This document shows, piece by piece, positions 63,319-64,000 of a stretch of 64,000 bases of DNA. Position 1 is the first letter of the stretch. The number at the start of each line of letters is the position of its first letter. This DNA comes from Bettongia penicillata ogilbyi (lineage: Eukaryota; Chordata; Mammalia; Diprotodontia; Potoroidae), in NCBI GenBank assembly GCA_023548195.1, contig JAJHZJ010000221.1, forward strand, positions 3,621,999-3,685,998, written 5' to 3'. The position numbers and the translations under genes were made by a program. Under the pieces are notes generated by a model, which saw only the letters and a program-made list of their open reading frames with translations, did no database searches and was not told the DNA's origin.

Positions 63319-64000
63319 GAAGAAGCATGAAAAACTAAACAGCAAGGAGAAGTCATAAGAGACTTACCAAAAGTGAACTGTTTACATTCCTACATGGAAA
63401 GACAATATTTGTAACTCTTAAGATTTTTCAGTATCTGGATAGTTGGTGGGATTATACACACACACATACCCACACACATGTATACATGTGCACGCACACA
63501 CACATACACACATGCATGCACACACAGAGACAGAGAGCACAGAGTGAATTGAATAGGATGGGACCATATCTTAAAAGAAATTAAGGTAAATGATGAGAGA
63601 GAATTGTAGTGGGAGGAAAGAGGGTGAAATGGAATGGGGTAAATTATATCTCATTCAAGAGGCAAGCAGGAGACTTTTTAATGGAAGGAAAAAGAGGAGA
63701 GCTGAGAAAAAAAAAAAACAAGAAGTTTACCCTCATCACATTCAACTAAAGGAAGGAATAAAATGCACACTCATTTTGGTATGAAAACCTATCTTACAAT
63801 ACAGGAAAGTGGGGGAGGAGATAAACAAGGGGGGTGGATGATGGAAGGAAGGGCAATAGGAGGGGGGAGCAATTTGAAGTCAACACTTGGGGAGGGACAG
63901 GATCAAAAGACAGAATAGAAACAATGGGGGGCAGGATAGGATGGAGGGAAATAACAGTTAGTCTTACACAACACGACTATTATCAAAGTCATTTGCAAAA
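63319..64000 (+). other. Post-ORF1 region of the young element (cut by window end)
   Basis: Contains acacacacatacccacacac (63460-63530), then a polypurine tract with gtgggggaggagataaacaa and gggcaataggaggggggagc. It is co-linear with 7491-6835. No coding frame resembling ORF2 is seen. Confidence 0.7.

Larger units (their letters stand above)
20291..64000 (+). other. EGFLAM: Inferred EGFLAM intron downstream of the exon (partial)
   Basis: Inference from the phase-1 donor at 20291. The next exon should encode the linker after FN3 domain 2, then the EGF and laminin-G region. I did not find such sequence before the window ends, which suggests an intron of at least 43 kb. Large introns are ordinary for this gene in mammals. 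Confidence 0.55.
61482..64000 (+). mobile_element. Young HAL1-like/L1 element, truncated by the window edge
   Basis: Starts at about 61482-61490 with tggagccaagatggcggagt, the L1-type 5' terminus. It runs through a GC-rich 5' UTR (to 62217), an intact ORF1 (62218-63318) and at least 680 bp of the 3' region. That region follows 7491-6835 of the complete HAL1-like copy block for block. No ORF2 start has appeared by 64000. If it is HAL1-like it should end about 0.4 kb beyond the window. It is inserted in the sense direction of EGFLAM. Confidence 0.8.

Noticed and set aside
1..64000. Bacterial-type systems (CRISPR, operons, phage, toxin modules)
   Set aside because: The sequence is plainly vertebrate intronic DNA; the tandem repeats present are microsatellites and one 52-bp minisatellite.

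Overview
This is vertebrate nuclear DNA, almost certainly from a marsupial. The signs are many copies of the tRNA-derived SINE common in marsupial genomes (ends such as ggcagctaggtgg, body gtttgccatttccttctcc), several marsupial-type L1 3' ends, relics of L2, MIR and CR1/L3 elements, hAT-type miniature transposons, and long (CA)n/(TG)n tracts. I see no bacterial-style genes, operons, CRISPR arrays or integrative elements. The exact species cannot be fixed from sequence alone.

Only one host protein-coding piece is well supported: a single internal exon at 20124-20290 on the + strand. It encodes the C-terminal half of a fibronectin type III domain that I recognise as the second FN3 domain of EGFLAM (pikachurin), a secreted matrix protein of the photoreceptor ribbon synapse. 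The rest of the window therefore reads as two large introns of EGFLAM filled with transposable elements. I found no neighbouring EGFLAM exon.

Layout. 1-2.5 kb: sparse old repeats and a small unexplained ORF. 2.5-6.06 kb: an old internally deleted L1 on the minus strand. 6.44-9.27 kb: a complete minus-strand half-L1 (HAL1-like) insertion with perfect 17-bp target-site duplications, a 5' UTR, a mutated ORF1 and a 3' tail but no ORF2. 9.3-20.1 kb: MIR/SINE relics, two hAT-type miniature transposons, an L2 of about 1.2 kb, and a long repeat-poor block at 12.2-13.75 kb. 20.1-20.3 kb: the EGFLAM exon, with an L1 fragment starting within about 15 bp of its donor site. 20.3-42.8 kb: old repeats, hAT elements, a CR1/L3 relic split by another repeat, an L1 3' piece, and repeat-poor stretches at 25.5-27.1, 29.1-30.6 and 31.2-33.9 kb. 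42.8-44.0 kb: an LTR-like block holding four copies of a 52-bp tandem repeat. 44-61.4 kb: dense SINEs, a LINE endonuclease relic, a split miniature transposon and a three-level nest of insertions at about 60.2-61.2 kb. 61.49 kb to the end: a second, much younger HAL1-like/L1 element on the + strand with an uninterrupted 366-codon ORF1, cut off by the window edge.

The main biological story is the mobile DNA. The two HAL1-like elements run co-linearly: one is complete and decayed, the other has an open ORF1 and a 72-bp tandem duplication in its promoter/5' UTR. I found no clearly new host system. The best leads are this recently active ORF1-only lineage inside EGFLAM, the antisense reading frame shared by both 5' UTRs, and the nested or palindromic element structures.
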